The notes under the pieces: generated by a model | What the model was told of the DNA's origin: nothing | Database searches by the model: none | What the model saw: only the letters and a program-made list of their open reading frames with translations | Program-made: the position numbers and the translations under genes | Shown: positions 22,865-34,537 of the stretch, in pieces | Layout of the letters: every line of letters starts with the position of its first letter | How positions within the stretch are numbered: the stretch's first letter is position 1 | Assembly (NCBI GenBank): GCA_001630475.1 | Contig: KV419416.1 | Location: 134,477 to 198,476, forward strand | Origin: Sistotremastrum niveocremeum HHB9708 | Taxonomy: Eukaryota > Basidiomycota > Agaricomycetes > Sistotremastrales > Sistotremastraceae | Direction of reading: 5' to 3' | Length of the DNA stretch: 64,000 bases

Positions 22865-24359
22865 TTACGCTAAGTCATTCAAAATAATTTCCTCAGCGTC
22901 CATCCATAAATCTTTCTGACCCCAAATACTCGCCACAGCCGCCACAACCGACCACCAAGGCCCCGTCTCCCTAAAATCAGGTTTTCGCGCACTCGTTTCA
23001 GCCACTTCGCCCTCTTCGTCCTGTTCGTCAGGATGACTCGTCGATGGTAAATCCCTATAAGAATCTCCGATCACTTCCAAACAAGCTCGCGCAAGCTCCC
23101 TGAGGAAGCTGATGTCATCACTGGTCAGGTGTTCATCAACCTTGATCAACAGCGCGAAGATCCATCTCGCATGACTCAGCTCAACAGCATATATCCTCAT
23201 GGTCGCCTCATCCGACCGGGGCCGCCGATGGCGTAGCCAGTACGTGAACGCTCGCAGGAGATGGACAGGACCGCGCTGAAGACATGAGGTTAGAGATAAC
23301 GAAGCTTGTTTGACATGACATTTTGACAGATCAGGGATGGGTGTGATTAGAGGAAATACGTACGCCTGTGATGTGGGAGAGTAATAGAGGAGAGGGTTCC
23401 CTAGATTTGTACGTTTCTGATTCTGCAGGGACGTCTTCCTCTTCCTGTTTCATAGGGTCTGGATGCGATGCCGATGATGTAGCCCGAGGCCCTTGATCCT
23501 TAGGAATGCCGCCAGTCTCGACTTCTTGACCGTCCTCTGTGAAAACTAGAACTGCGGGCGACTCAGCCTGTCGTTCACGCTCTGCACTCGGGTCCGTTCG
23601 ATCCGTAGCAAGATATCCATCGTAGTCCTCCGTCCTTTGTCTCTTTATCGGACGATATTCAGCTTCGCGTTCTCGAATACGTTGTTCTTGTCTTTTCGTC
23701 TTGGGTGGAGGGTTCCACTCTGACGCCGGTTTTCCATCGAGAAACGCCCGCCATCGTTCTCTGTCTAGCGTGACTGGAACTACCGGTCCCGAAGACGAAG
23801 ATGAGGGCAGAGCCACATGTATAGTGCTCTGCACTGCGTTCTATGAAACATGTTTGGAATTCAGCAAGTCGTCCAGTATGAGAATCACGAAATGAGTGCT
23901 GCGTACCAATCGAAGATTTCGAAATCTTTCCTCGAACGTCACTCTCCACTCCTCAGAAGGACGATCAATCCTCTTATTTCTCCGAGGTAACTGAGTTGAT
24001 GCAGATGATCCAAGCGTCTGCCTTATCTCTTGAACATTCTTGAAAGGATTTGGCGCTCGAGTGGTATGTGGAAGAGCGCGCGCATCACGTCTATCAAAGT
24101 TAAAAGACGCGCAGTACGAATATGAACACGCGTTGTAAAAGAGACGAGCAGAAATGCGTTAGTTCCTCGGGTTTCGTTAAGAGGATGTAGGGATGATACG
24201 GTACCTTACTGTGAACAAGTATTCCAAGCCATCTTGAGGTACGCCATCGAAATCGTCACGTAGACGAGCAACGGGGAGAATTTGCCGACCCATCGAAGCT
24301 TGTTCTTCATCTTCATCCGAGTCGTTGCCTTTTGCACCTGCTGTCCATTGAGGAGCCAT
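22865..24359 (-). CDS. Gemin2 / SIP1 homologue (SMN complex)
   Basis: Assembly factor for spliceosomal snRNP cores; in animals Gemin2 binds SMN and holds five Sm proteins. The first exon at 24359 encodes GRQILPVARLRDDFDGVPQDGLEYLFTVR, the family N-terminal signature. A second exon includes NPFKNVQEIRQTLG and RPSEEWRVTFEERFRNLR. A third covers STIHVALPSSSS, WRAFLDGKPASEWNPPPKT and an acidic, low-complexity stretch. The last exon holds LSHARWIFALLIKVDEHLT, ISFLRELARACLEVIGDSY and GPWWSVVAAVASIWGQKDLW, ending at 22865. The gene supports a minimal SMN-Gemin2 system in this fungus. Confidence 0.88.
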
Positions 24360-26031
24360 ATCGTGTATACGCCTTGCGTATTTTGAGCAAAGTTACGATG
24401 GTCTAGTTCGAGTCTTGGCTTTGGCTTTGTTCTCGGCGTCTGCGCGCTCGAAAGAAAATCGCGGTGCCGTTTACCTGAACACATGACTGTCAACGAATGT
24501 CTGTTTGAGAAAACTCGAAATAACAACGAGGGAAAGAATGCTTACCGGCACACAGGCAAGGAAAATCAGTCAGACTGTCAGAGCGTTTGAGTCAAGCCTT
24601 TTCGGCAATTAGCGGTATCTCCGTCTCTCTCTCCTCGAATCGTCATCCTGCTCGGCGCATTGGATGGGTTTTGAGCGCTCTTCGTCCTTCGATGCTTAGG
24701 CCTTAGAGAGTATCTTAGAAGCGCGTGGATGGGTTTATCGTATCTGATATCGTCACGATGCTTCGGTTTCGGTTTCCCATTACCTCATGAGAGAAGACAT
24801 GGTGGCATCCCGGCTTGATTCGACTTGCACACTCTGGCTCTCTGGAACGCGTGCCATGAATCTGGGTCAGTTATAGCATTGTGGCTCATTGATAAAGCAC
24901 CGCAGGCGAAGCACCAGTACTGTCGATCTGCGAAAAGTGGCTACAGAACTCCAGCCAGCTTCTCCCTCCAACGTCCCCACCGTCATTGACATCTATGAAT
25001 ATCTTGGTATTCAGTCGCTGGGACTTTTTGGTGCCGTCTATCATAAGACATGGAGTCTCTTCTTTCTAGAATACTGGGATATTACGGCAGTAACATGGTA
25101 CCAAGCCGACTACGCATGCGTTGATCGTTTTGCATGTGCTACGTTTTCTGGTACGAGTCTCCAAACTATCAATGTTCTAGTCTGACGGGCTCCCGAGGTT
25201 CAGGTTCAACAATATAGGTACATACGGAAGCGTGCGTGCCTGATCCCATGGCTATTTTAACTTTAGGATAGCTGACTTGGTCTGCTACCGAGCCGAACGT
25301 CATCCTCGTCAGTTCAAGTTAAATTGTCTATTTGCAATTAATCGCAAGCATAGCACGTTCGACGATAAGCAACCGGAAGTAGCGAAGGCACGAAACACGT
25401 TCAAGAGCAATGCTTAGCATTGAAACCGGCGTGCGAGCCAGTTGTCAGGTTCCTGTGAACGGCGGCACCATTCTCAGCGATATTGGGTGCGGTGGAAGAG
25501 AGCGGAAGGCCAGCTCGTCAAGCCTCGGGACGACCACGCCACTATGGCTTTGTAGAGTGGATTCGAAGGAAGCGATAGCCCTGATTGAGTGATTGCTGTT
25601 GAATTGCGCTATAGGACGGCCAGCTCAACGGGGAACCTGGGACACGCTTTGTCACGAAAATGGGGAATCTCAGCGGATGACTAAGCGGATTTGACTGTGA
25701 GGGTGCCGAGATGTAATATCAGATAATGCGTTGTCAGCATTTTGTTACTTTTTGTTACTTTTTGTCTGTGCTGCCTTGTCATTGTAGCATTGTTTCAGGT
25801 CAATTTCGGGCTGAGACAAGGACTAGTGTTGCATTTGACACAGCCAAGGACAGGCAATTGGGCCGGCTGGAGCGCATCCGAAAGCAGGCGAGAGTCCGAC
25901 GGGAGTCCGAATAAATAAGACTTGGCCGGTCGAATTTCGAAAACAATTCGTAATAGCCGGTCCCATCTCCTCAGCTCTCTCACTACTTAACAGCCCGCCA
26001 TCTCCTCGCTCGCCGTCCAATTATCCGTCTC
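24360..26031. other. Gene-poor 1.7 kb interval between GEMIN2 and RIB1
   Basis: Divergent promoters lie at either end. A plus-strand frame at 24889-25185 (99 codons) has no start context, intron or family similarity. A short TTTGTTACT direct repeat occurs near 25741-25762. No RNA gene was recognised. Confidence 0.45.
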
Positions 26032-27609
26032 ATGCCAGTTCGTCTCCCCGTCACACCCCCAGACCGGGATGCACCCCACGTCCGCATCACAGACGACGAC
26101 TTTGCGCTCCTCGACCTACTCACTTCCGGCCCTCTCCCCAACGTCGCTCTCCCTCCAAAGACCCGTCATGTTCGTCGTGATGCACCTCTAGACCCTCTCT
26201 TGTTCGCAGCGACAGCAGCTAGTGGACCTCATGTCACACGACATCATTACCACCACGGCTTCCAGCCCGATGACGATGACAACTTCTGGGCTTGGGCTTC
26301 CGACCAGCCTCAGCCTACAGCCACACCAGTCAAAAGCATTCCACCAGAAAAGCCTCAATATGTGAGCAAACAGGCTCCCCGGAGACAACGTCTTGCAAAA
26401 GAAGACGCAAAGGAGAACCAAAGCGGCACCTTGTCCCCTCTCCGCTCTTCCAAAAATCTTCCACCACCCGCTACTCGCAAAACCCGCTCATCGTCCATCT
26501 CCACTATAGCATCCACAGCACCCCCAGTCACACTCCCTCCACCCCCTCCAAAACCTCTCCTCGAAGTCACTTGTATGGCCCGAACTCGGGTGCCGACGCC
26601 CCACGGACCCGTCTTTCTCCACATTTATCGCAACAACCAAGACAACAAAGAACATCTCGCCATCGTCGTAGACCCCGCCCAGTTATCCGACGACGTCCCT
26701 ATTCGAGCGTCGCCGATACGCAGTCAATCCTTAGACGCAGTTTGGAGTTCGGACGAATCAGAATTAGACCGACTCATCCGCGGCGCCTATCTAGGGCGAC
26801 TCTCGCCTGAAATTCACACTCCTTCCACACCGCCACCAAAGAACCAGAACCAAACCATTTCCACGACGTCATCGCAAAATCAAAACCGACCTGACATCCC
26901 TCTTCCTCTCGTTCGCATCCATTCGGAATGTTTCACAGGCGAAACGATAGGAAGTCTACGATGCGACTGCGGCGAACAGCTCGACGAAGCTCTTCGGCTC
27001 ATCTCGCAGCCTCTCACCGTTCCTCTCCATGACGGATCAAACAGCGTCGCGACTATCCCCGGTCGGGGCGCTGTCATCTACATGCGCCAAGAAGGTCGTG
27101 GAATCGGTCTTCTCTCTAAAATTCGCGCATATAATCTTCAGGATATGGGCCATGACACTGTCACTGCTAATCTCTTACTTGGGCATAAAGCGGATGAGAG
27201 AGGGTATGAGATTGCTTGTGCTATTCTTCAGGATCTGGGCTTGGGTGGGGGAGGAGGAGCGGGAGGGGAGAGGAGAGAGGGTATTCGTCTTTTGACGAAT
27301 AATCCGGATAAGGTGCATGCGCTTGAAGAGAACGGAGTGCAGATCTCCGAAAGAGTACCTATGGTTCCTCGCTCATGGACCTGTCGACAACACGACGCCT
27401 CAGCATCAGCCTCAGCCTCGGGGGCAGAGGAGCACAGTTCGGATGCGACTCGTGCATCGGTCAGATCGGCGGGAGCGACGCTCATAGGAGCAGGAGCTAC
27501 TGAGAGTCCGGAATTGGAGAAATATTTGCATACGAAGGTGACGAGGATGGGACATATGTTGACTTTACCTTCGCCTTCGACGGTGTTGCTGCAGCAGCCG
27601 AAAAACTAA
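26032..27609 (+). CDS. rib1: GTP cyclohydrolase II (riboflavin biosynthesis)
   Basis: Catalyses the first committed step of riboflavin synthesis, opening GTP to a diaminopyrimidine with loss of formate and pyrophosphate. A single exon encodes 525 residues, unusual here where nearly all neighbours have introns. About 280 N-terminal residues are Pro/Ser-rich and low-complexity, common in fungal forms. The catalytic core starts [17 protein letters not shown], with the zinc ligands in ECFTG and LRCDCG. It continues with [40 protein letters not shown] and [11 protein letters not shown] Gly-rich insert ([14 protein letters not shown]) sits just before IRLLTNNP. The C-terminus retains MVPRSW. Confidence 0.95.
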   Translation: MPVRLPVTPPDRDAPHVRITDDDFALLDLLTSGPLPNVALPPKTRHVRRDAPLDPLLFAATAASGPHVTRHHYHHGFQPDDDDNFWAWASDQPQPTATPVKSIPPEKPQYVSKQAPRRQRLAKEDAKENQSGTLSPLRSSKNLPPPATRKTRSSSISTIASTAPPVTLPPPPPKPLLEVTCMARTRVPTPHGPVFLHIYRNNQDNKEHLAIVVDPAQLSDDVPIRASPIRSQSLDAVWSSDESELDRLIRGAYLGRLSPEIHTPSTPPPKNQNQTISTTSSQNQNRPDIPLPLVRIHSECFTGETIGSLRCDCGEQLDEALRLISQPLTVPLHDGSNSVATIPGRGAVIYMRQEGRGIGLLSKIRAYNLQDMGHDTVTANLLLGHKADERGYEIACAILQDLGLGGGGGAGGERREGIRLLTNNPDKVHALEENGVQISERVPMVPRSWTCRQHDASASASASGAEEHSSDATRASVRSAGATLIGAGATESPELEKYLHTKVTRMGHMLTLPSPSTVLLQQPKN

Positions 27610-28665
27610 CATACTTACTCTGATGTATTTCTTACCCACCCTCCCTTCTCATTCCCACCACTTCATTTCGCCGGTTGTATCTTCAAAAGTTTTATCTATT
27701 TTGCTTTATTACTTTTTTTGCTTGTTGTTCGGTTAGTGTATTTCGGTAGTCTTGGATAAATCGATGGAATAGCTGTCTTTTTCTCCCCCATGTGTTACTT
27801 GCTTGTCGTGTGCTATACTCTTCAAAACCCTGAGAGTGATCGAGCTCCTGAACGCCACAAAAGCCTTCCGGGGAGCATCCCGGAAAGCTCCGAAAGCCCT
27901 GTGTCGTGGGTGCCATGCATGTCATGATCGACGGCAGCTAACCTACACTAGGAAACATCTGCAAGCCCTGTGTCTATGACCTCCCTTGCATCGCATACTC
28001 TGAGGAGCTCCGTTCCTTGGTAAATTGCTATGAATTTATTGACCATGTGATCATATCTTCGGCGAGACTTTACTTTTCAAGGAAAGCGTAAGCAATTGTA
28101 CTAGTACGGCAGCTGAGTCGAAGACTCATCGATTCTAGTATTTTAGGATTACGGCCGATCTCTAGGCAGCATTTTATCGCTCAAAACTACTACGCATTCT
28201 GATCGAGCTATGATATTCTGGCTGGCGAACAGTTTTCAGGTGGCTCTTCTCATAACGTCAACTCGGACCCAAATGCACCAAATGCATCCGTTCGTGTTCG
28301 AAGACTCAGACGCATCAAGGGGCTTCTTCGGCAGAATTCATCCACAGCTCACAATATGATGCTTCACTGTCAATGATGGGTCCTGAAACTTCTTGTTCCG
28401 CACTGCCGTTAACTTCCGGCCCTGAGAGTCGTCCAATCCAATCAGTGCCGTCATCTTCACAGGATGCCGCTCGAAAATTAGGAAGTCTTCGGAGAGCTTT
28501 GTATGACATGATGCTGAAGTCGAAGGGCGATGCTGTGCCTGTTGTACATCGACGTGGTCTAGAAGATGCTCAGGCTTGCAATCAAATCACTTATAAACTG
28601 TCCTCAGTCACCTTTGAACGTGAAGGCCCTCAACGCTATCAAGTCCTATTCTCTTTGAAGTAAAC
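27610..28665. other. Intergenic; 3' part is a duplicated flank
   Basis: No supported gene. From about 28400 the sequence resembles that near 30040 (both carry GGCCCTGA then GTCCAATCCAATC), so it is the upstream part of the tandem duplication that contains the two secreted-protein genes. Confidence 0.45.
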
Positions 28666-29448
28666 ATGATGAGTCGCATGTCCATCTTGATTTTCTTTGC
28701 GATAATTATTTCTGGCTACGGTATGCTCTCATTGCTGATACTGAAAAGTTAGTAGAGTTATTAACCGCTTTTCATAGTTACTGCTTTCGAGATCGCAGGA
28801 TGCCCGGATGCCATATTAACCAGCAGTCAACTACTCTTCGACAACAGCGGTCAAATGACCAACGTAACCCAATGGTCTTGTGGAAAGATGCCCCAACGGA
28901 TCTCTCAAAAGGTTCCCTCACATGCTCGAGACTTTGCGAAGCGTTGGTCCCAAGGTGATCCATGTACGCACACCCTCCATTTTATTCCACATTTATTTAA
29001 AGTCGACTGATTCGCCTACAAGGCCCCTCGGCAAGTATCACCTGTGTTCCTCCTCAACCACCTCCGCCTCCACGATCTCCCGTCACATTGGCTGATTGTC
29101 GAGCTTGGGCTACCGAACTCGCAACAAACCGTGCGTCGCACCCGTTTTCACAGGAATTGTCATTGATTGATAAACAGCTACGGATTTCACGGTGGATCCC
29201 CAAAGTGCAATGGTATGGGTCGGATCTCCACAACAAACATGTATATGGGTTCTAGTAAATACAGCAAGCACACCATTAACATGGTCAACAAGTACAGCAG
29301 TGCGTCCTTTCTTCGATATCACATCCTTCTTTATTTGACACTGGTATAGTCTTTGATTGGCCTTGATATTTCGAATTTCTGTGCGAATCCGCCGCTTTTG
29401 ACTAATGGAGGCGAATGTGATATATCGGGGCAAACTTGGTATTTTTAG
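28666..29448 (+). CDS. Secreted cysteine-rich protein, paralogue 1
   Basis: Unknown function. The first exon encodes a signal peptide (MSRMSILIFFAIIISGYVTA) and splices into FEIAGCPDAILTSSQLLF. Four introns were traced by phase. Landmarks are VTQWSCG, ITCVPPQPPPPPRSPVTLAD, DCRAWATELATNP, QTCIWVLVNTASTPLTWST, ISNFCANPP and a terminal GGECDISGQTWYF. Conserved cysteines suggest disulfide pairing. A Pro-rich hinge separates two small domains. The terminal Cys-x(8)-WYF pattern is shared with paralogue 2. Start could be 28666 or 28669. A wall-associated or effector-type role is possible but not shown. Confidence 0.75.
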
Positions 29449-30313
29449 TGAGTTTGTTTTTTGATGCTACGCGCTTTTCGACAGTCTTATAACCATTGTG
29501 TCGGTCAGCGTTTATTAATTCGCTACTGCTTCAAGCTCAGATGCCCGACAATTCTCGGGTTGAGATGCCTGTGGAAAGTTTGGGATATTATTCTGTCCAT
29601 CTGTCTCCATTGATGCAGATCCCACTTTCGGCTATCATGTTCTCTGTGCTACTAGATATCTATACTATCCAACCAAATCAGCTAAGCGACGGCTTGGGTA
29701 CAAGTGCTGTATGGGCTCGAATCGCCTGGTCGACTGACGAGAACAAGAACGAACAATTTCTCGACTACTGCTCAACGCTGCCGAAGTTATCGAGTGGTTC
29801 AAATTGTCTTCATTCTTGGATAAAAGAAGCTGCGCGGCATCAATTTCACGCTTGTCTCGATCCTGATGTGACGGCTCCCTCATCAATGAGACAATCATCA
29901 AATTCGGTCCCGAACAGCTTTGAAATCCCCAGCCTGACTTCAAAATTATCAGTCTTCTGCGTGCTAGATGGCGGCGGATTACCGGTGAAACCATGCCACA
30001 GCAGCGAAGATCCCCGTCGACTTCATGGGCTTCGTTTGTTCCGCCACCTTCCGGCCCTGAACGTTGTCCAATCCAATCGATGCCGCTCAGCTGCCGATTC
30101 AGACGAAAAAAGCGCTGCCACTGTCACAGGTACCATCTCGAGGTCTCGTGCTTGCCCCAGGTCACAACGGATCCAAAATATGATTGCTTTTAGTTCATGA
30201 AACGACATCAAAGAGCATGTTTAGGTCGAGGCTCGAAGGTACATATACTCACTCCACAAATTCTTGAGATCTACATCGACCCAGTCGTTTCTCACATCTT
30301 CTGAAACCGAAGA
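29449..30313. other. Spacer between the secreted-protein paralogues
   Basis: 865 bp with no supported gene. Open frames on both strands here lack shared similarity with the corresponding flank of the other unit. The 3' part is the duplicated upstream flank; it may carry the promoter of paralogue 2. Confidence 0.45.
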
Positions 30314-31125
30314 ATGGCTATTGTCTCTCTATGGTGGAAAACATTCTCTTTGACCGTGCTTGTATCTCTTGCCTTTGGTATGTTTATCCCTCGGTTGAAT
30401 GAACAACTGGCGCCGACTGGTCGATTTTCCCTGTTAGCTTCTGGCTTTGACATCGCAGGCTGTGCTGACGCTGTTGCTACAACCAGTCAACTCATTCTGG
30501 CGGGCACCGAACTCGTCAATGTCACAGAATGGGCTTGTGGACCTACTACTATTCCTGCGCGTAAATCGGTTTCTGTTCCTTTGCATGTCCGGAATTTTGG
30601 GAAACGTTGGGATCCGAGTCAAGGCTGTATGTCAAAATCGTTTCGTTCCGAGTTTTGTTGCCATCCGCTGAAATGCTTTTATAGGCCCCGTTGCAGACAT
30701 AAGTTGTACTCCTCCAGTTCCCCCTCCTCCACCACGTTCTCCTATAAAGTTATCCGATTGTCAAGCCTGGGATACCTTGCTCACGACAAATCGTACGTAA
30801 TTCACATAAAGTGTCCCAGATTCCCGAATCATCTCCCTGTCAGCTTCGACATTCACTGTCGGTCCTAATAACGCCATGACGTGGGTTGGATCTCAGAGCC
30901 AGACCTGCATATGGGTGTTGGTAAACACAGCCAGCAGTACGTTGACCTGGTCAACTACCACAGCGGTATGTCATCCTCGTCAATATCAAGTGTTTGAACT
31001 TTTTCTTAGCGCAACAGGCTGGGATTGGTCTGGGTCTTGCGAACTTCTGCGTCCACCCTGGACCTCCGCCCACTTTGACTACCGGTGGTGAATGTATTGT
31101 GCCTGGCGAGACGTGGTACTTTTAG
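30314..31125 (+). CDS. Secreted cysteine-rich protein, paralogue 2
   Basis: Paralogue of the upstream gene, in the same order of exons. Exon 1 encodes MAIVSLWWKTFSLTVLVSLA, a signal peptide, and joins ASGFDIAGCADAVATTSQL. It continues with VTEWACG, ISCTPPVPPPPPRSPIKLSD, CQAWDTLLTTNP, QTCIWVLVNTASSTLTWST, LGLANFCVHPG and a terminal GGECIVPGETWYF. It is slightly longer than paralogue 1 before the Pro-rich hinge. Cysteine positions match between the two, which supports both as real genes. Function unknown. Confidence 0.75.
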
Positions 31126-31550
31126 TAAGCGACATCCTTATCCCTTCCTATGTTCTATTACTAGATCTCTTTCAGCGTTTACTAGTCTCTGTGGTAAAAA
31201 TAAGGTTCTTGATCTCATTAGCTTTACATGTATAATGCATGGGATCGAGTTTTGCTTACATGTAATGAGAGTGGTGGCGAATCTGAATATTTTTGTCTTT
31301 CATCGACATCTATGCCAAAATTTATCGAGTTCTTGAGGATTGGATCTGGGAATGCTCGTGTCTCTGTTCTCTGCTTGGTTCTCTCTCGAGCGTCTAAATT
31401 TGCCGAAGAAGCTATTGCCTTCAACTTGTCGCGTAAATTCAGATAACCGGGAAAGGGGCCTACTAAGCTCGATACAATCAGCAGATACATATGAATACAA
31501 CGAATAATACTCTATATTTGAAGGAAGATGCTGGAAATATGTTATCTATA
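31126..31550. other. Convergent intergenic region
   Basis: 425 bp between a plus-strand stop and the stop of a minus-strand gene, so it consists of two 3' UTRs. No other feature is seen. Confidence 0.45.
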
Positions 31551-32305
31551 TCAGCTTTCTTCTTCATCGTCAAACCATCGCTCTTCCTCAGATTCACTGT
31601 AGTTGCCGTCCCAACTGTCATCCCAGTCGATTCGGTCATAATCAGCATTCTGGAAGGAGCACATTCAGTTCGAATTTTGTTGGGAGAGCGTAGCTCGCCT
31701 ACCTCAAGGTGTCCATAGACAAACCGCTGTCTGATCATGGCCTCGAACTCTGCCTTCCGGACATCTAGCGGCTCCTCGTCAACAGGTTCTGGAGGAACTT
31801 CCGGTTCGTCATCAGAGTCGGTGTCTTCATCTTCCTCAGGTATCATAGCCTCCTGCTCTGCCCTCGCTCTTCGAAGGTCTCTGACTCTCTCGGCCTCTCG
31901 TTCTTCTTCATACTCGCTCAGAAGATCAGCCAGCTTCCCCACATATGGCTTCCTCCCTTCCGTCGTAGCCATGAACTCATGACTAGCCCAATCTCGTTCG
32001 TCCGACGCTTCTTCTTGACCTCTGCGCTCTCGTCCTTCCCATAGTAAGGGCCACGTCTGCCGAGCGTTTGCCCAGGCGAATTCAGCAGGTGACGTAGATG
32101 TGTATTTCTGTCGGCGGTTTCTAATGCGGGCGATGGATGTGCGCTGTTGAGGAGGGATAATAGACGAGAGCGAGTTCAAGATGTGAGGGGGGAGGTAGCT
32201 CAGGTTTTGTTGCAGAAAGTCAAGCGGTGAGTCGTGAGGATTGGGAACGCTGTCCTGTGGCAGACCAAGGTATCGAAGAATTTTGTTCGATTCGTCCACG
32301 TTCAT
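31551..32305 (-). CDS. CCDC97-like protein (DUF2052), spliceosome-associated family
   Basis: Homologue of CCDC97, a protein associated with SF3B/U2 snRNP in animals. The first ATG in frame (32305) opens MNVDESNKILRYLGLPQDS. Then follow DFLQQNLSYLPPHIL, PPQQRTSIARIRNRRQKY, WPLLWEGRERRGQEEASDER, an Arg/Glu-rich helix and an acidic run (EEDEDTDSDDEPE). FEAMIRQRFVYGHLE is followed by one intron (GTAGGC to CTTCCAG). The last exon encodes NADYDRIDWDDSWDGNY and ends EERWFDDEEES at 31551. The open frame continues upstream to 32374 without an ATG. Confidence 0.85.
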
Positions 32306-32519
32306 AGATCTGTTCTTTAACACGTTGTAGAGCTGCCCAGGGAGCGGTATGATGTTTACAGTGAAGTGAACCAAGATGACAAAGACTAGAATCAGTATTT
32401 GTAGACATTATTGCATCATCTTCATTAGGCACGTAGTAGGCATGCATCTCGTGTAAAACCCAAAAGCAGTGATTCACTCCCGTCATCCCGTGAACCGAAT
32501 ACTACAATACATCAAAGGT

Positions 32520-34177
32520 TCAGTATCGTAGACACCATATCCCGCGATAATAAACAATCAACCGTCCATGCAGAGGATCGAACGCTAGGGGCTTTACCAA
32601 AGATTTACTGTCATCAGATGAGAAGTCGGAGCTTTTGCCGAAGAGAGTTTCCAGCAGGACCCATTCAGGAGCTTCTGTGTCCAGATTCCGAGTATTACAT
32701 ATGTAAAGCCTGTTATCGGCGTAGATCCTCATTGAACAGCTGTTATTATTTGGCCCACGAAGAGGGCGGTGTGGGCTCCAGGGTCCGTATGGTCGAAGAA
32801 ATTTGTGGTGGATGGGTAAAGCAGGGTGGTCTATTATTCTGGACGGGCTGACTGGAATCCTCTGGCCCTTCGAGTCTCTCGGTGGAGGAGTGAGAAGCTC
32901 GAAAATAGGGCCTTGACCAGCCAAAAATATGTTTCCGCATTCGGGCTCTTCTTCGAATGCATATACCGTCGTAGTAGGGACAAAGCGTGTGATCAAAGGC
33001 TCCTCTTGGAAACGTGGCATGTCGGCGTCTAGCGTAAGCAGCTCGATCTTGTATTGTTTTGGCTCCTTTGGATCTCCCCTAGTTCCTAGCACCAGTCTCG
33101 GACAGGATGAGTCAGAATGAAACCCGAGGTAAAAGTACGGACGAGTCTTTCATGAATTCAGCAGGATAGCGTGACAAAGTGCGAGAGGCTTACCCAAGAA
33201 TCTACTTCTTGTACTTCTGGGTCTTCTTCCATATGAGGGTCGATCCAACATCCAGTCTTCTTCCTCCAATTGATGAACAATATAAGTCCTTGGCGATTTG
33301 GAATGGCCAAGTACATCTCATTAATGATCAGATGCTCATCAGCAAAGGTGTACGTAGGGAACACAAGCTCCCATCGCTGCTCCAGACCATGTAAGAACGA
33401 CACGTCTTCACGGGAGTCGAGGTTGAAGCGATCCATGGTTTCGGAGCCTTGGTACGAAAGATGGCCATCGTCCATGAACGTCACTACAAAGACGCTAAGT
33501 TGGCTGCGAAGGATTTCAGCCGCGGTCAAAGGCGAAGTGAATGATAGTTCTGACCTGGGCGAATCCTTTACGTTGTGAATCGAGTGAGTCGCAATGACAA
33601 TTTCTCCACGTTTCTCAAGCTCATGGGATGCACAACTGTGTAACCGCTCCCAAGTCTCCAGTTCGTAAACCTCTTTATCCACAGTACTAAGGAGCATCGT
33701 AGGGTTGATGTTATCGACACCATGGACGACGGCCCATTGACTCCCGGGAAGTAGATGTACCACAGGATACATAGTGCGATGCATTTCGATAAAGTCGATG
33801 CGGGCTTGGCCGAGTGGACAGAGGAGGTGAGTGCCTTTTGAAATCTCTCGTAGTCGTTCACTGTTATATCTCTTCGTGAATGCAACGGCAACATCTGCCA
33901 TAAAGGCGAGCTTTTCAACACTCATGGTTCGAAGTGTCGAGTTCATAGGCACAGGAATGAGATATGCATCTGCTGCACGGAGCCACATTGATCTCGTAGA
34001 TGTCAGCACAGATCTTAAACGCTTCGAAGTCTAAACGTAAGGTGTTAGTTTAATTGTCTGTATAAGTAGATGAAAGCAAGATCATTGTCAGACCTTCGAC
34101 ACACTCGATATGTCTTCCAAGCTTAGCCCCTCCAGTATCAATGATATGAGTTCCGGTGGCAGATCCGACAGTAGCAT
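32520..34177 (-). CDS. F-box-like protein, tandem paralogue A
   Basis: First of three tandem minus-strand paralogues. Exon 1 from ATG at 34177 encodes MLLSDLPPELISLILEGLSL, a canonical F-box start, then EDISSVSK before an intron. The body follows: LTSTRSMWLRAADAYLIPVP, VAFTKRYNSERLRE, LPGSQWAVVHGVDN, SCASHELEKRGEIV, FVVTFMDDGHLS, LFINWRKKTGCWIDPHMEED. The last exon has YAFEEEPECGNIFLAGQGP and LAFDPLHGRLIVYYRGIWCL, ending at 32520. The C-terminal body looks beta-rich, with no named domain recognised. It is the most divergent of the three and appears intact. An SCF adaptor role is inferred from the F-box only. Confidence 0.8.
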
Positions 34178-34537
34178 GATGTTCCAGTCTTGATTGATTG
34201 AGTTGAGATCCTCGAGTTCAACCGGTCAACTCACAGTTCAGGACCGTTCGGGTTAAGGTTGCCCGGCAACGGCCGACTCAGAAGGTTGAACTTCGTCGAC
34301 CTTGCTGTCGACGCTAATGCACACGTCTCAACGGATGCTTTGGCCTTTCCCCCCTCCGATCCAGGGCTGTCTAATCTTCTAGAATTGGCGGTGGACTCCA
34401 AATTCGGTATGGCTTGAATTTTTTCATACAATATCAAGATCTCGGCAACTCCAACTCTCCCACTTGCAATGTGCTCAAGGCTTTATTATAACAGCGCAGT
34501 ATAGCCAGCGACACCATGACGGGTATACACAGGAGAC
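34178..34537. other. Spacer between F-box paralogues A and B
   Basis: 360 bp. The part near 34447-34540 (CAACTCCAACTCTCCCACT and the ACACCATGACGGGTATACAC run) matches the spacer between B and C near 36749-36812, so the duplicated unit includes the 3' flank. Confidence 0.6.

Larger units (their letters stand above)
28400..31125 (+). repeat. Tandem segmental duplication carrying two secreted-protein genes
   Basis: Two units with start codons 1648 bp apart (28666 and 30314) carry paralogous genes with the same exon plan. Their upstream flanks also match: GGCCCTGA...GTCCAATCCAATC occurs near 28422 and near 30053, about 1631 bp apart. The coding parts have diverged considerably at the protein level, so the duplication is not very recent. 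Confidence 0.7.

Noticed and set aside
24889-25185. Plus-strand frame of 98 codons between GEMIN2 and RIB1
   Set aside because: No start context, no intron, no recognisable domain, and it lies in otherwise non-coding sequence.
29496-30200. 234-codon plus-strand frame between the secreted paralogues
   Set aside because: No signal peptide or domain and no counterpart in the other duplicated unit; likely chance.
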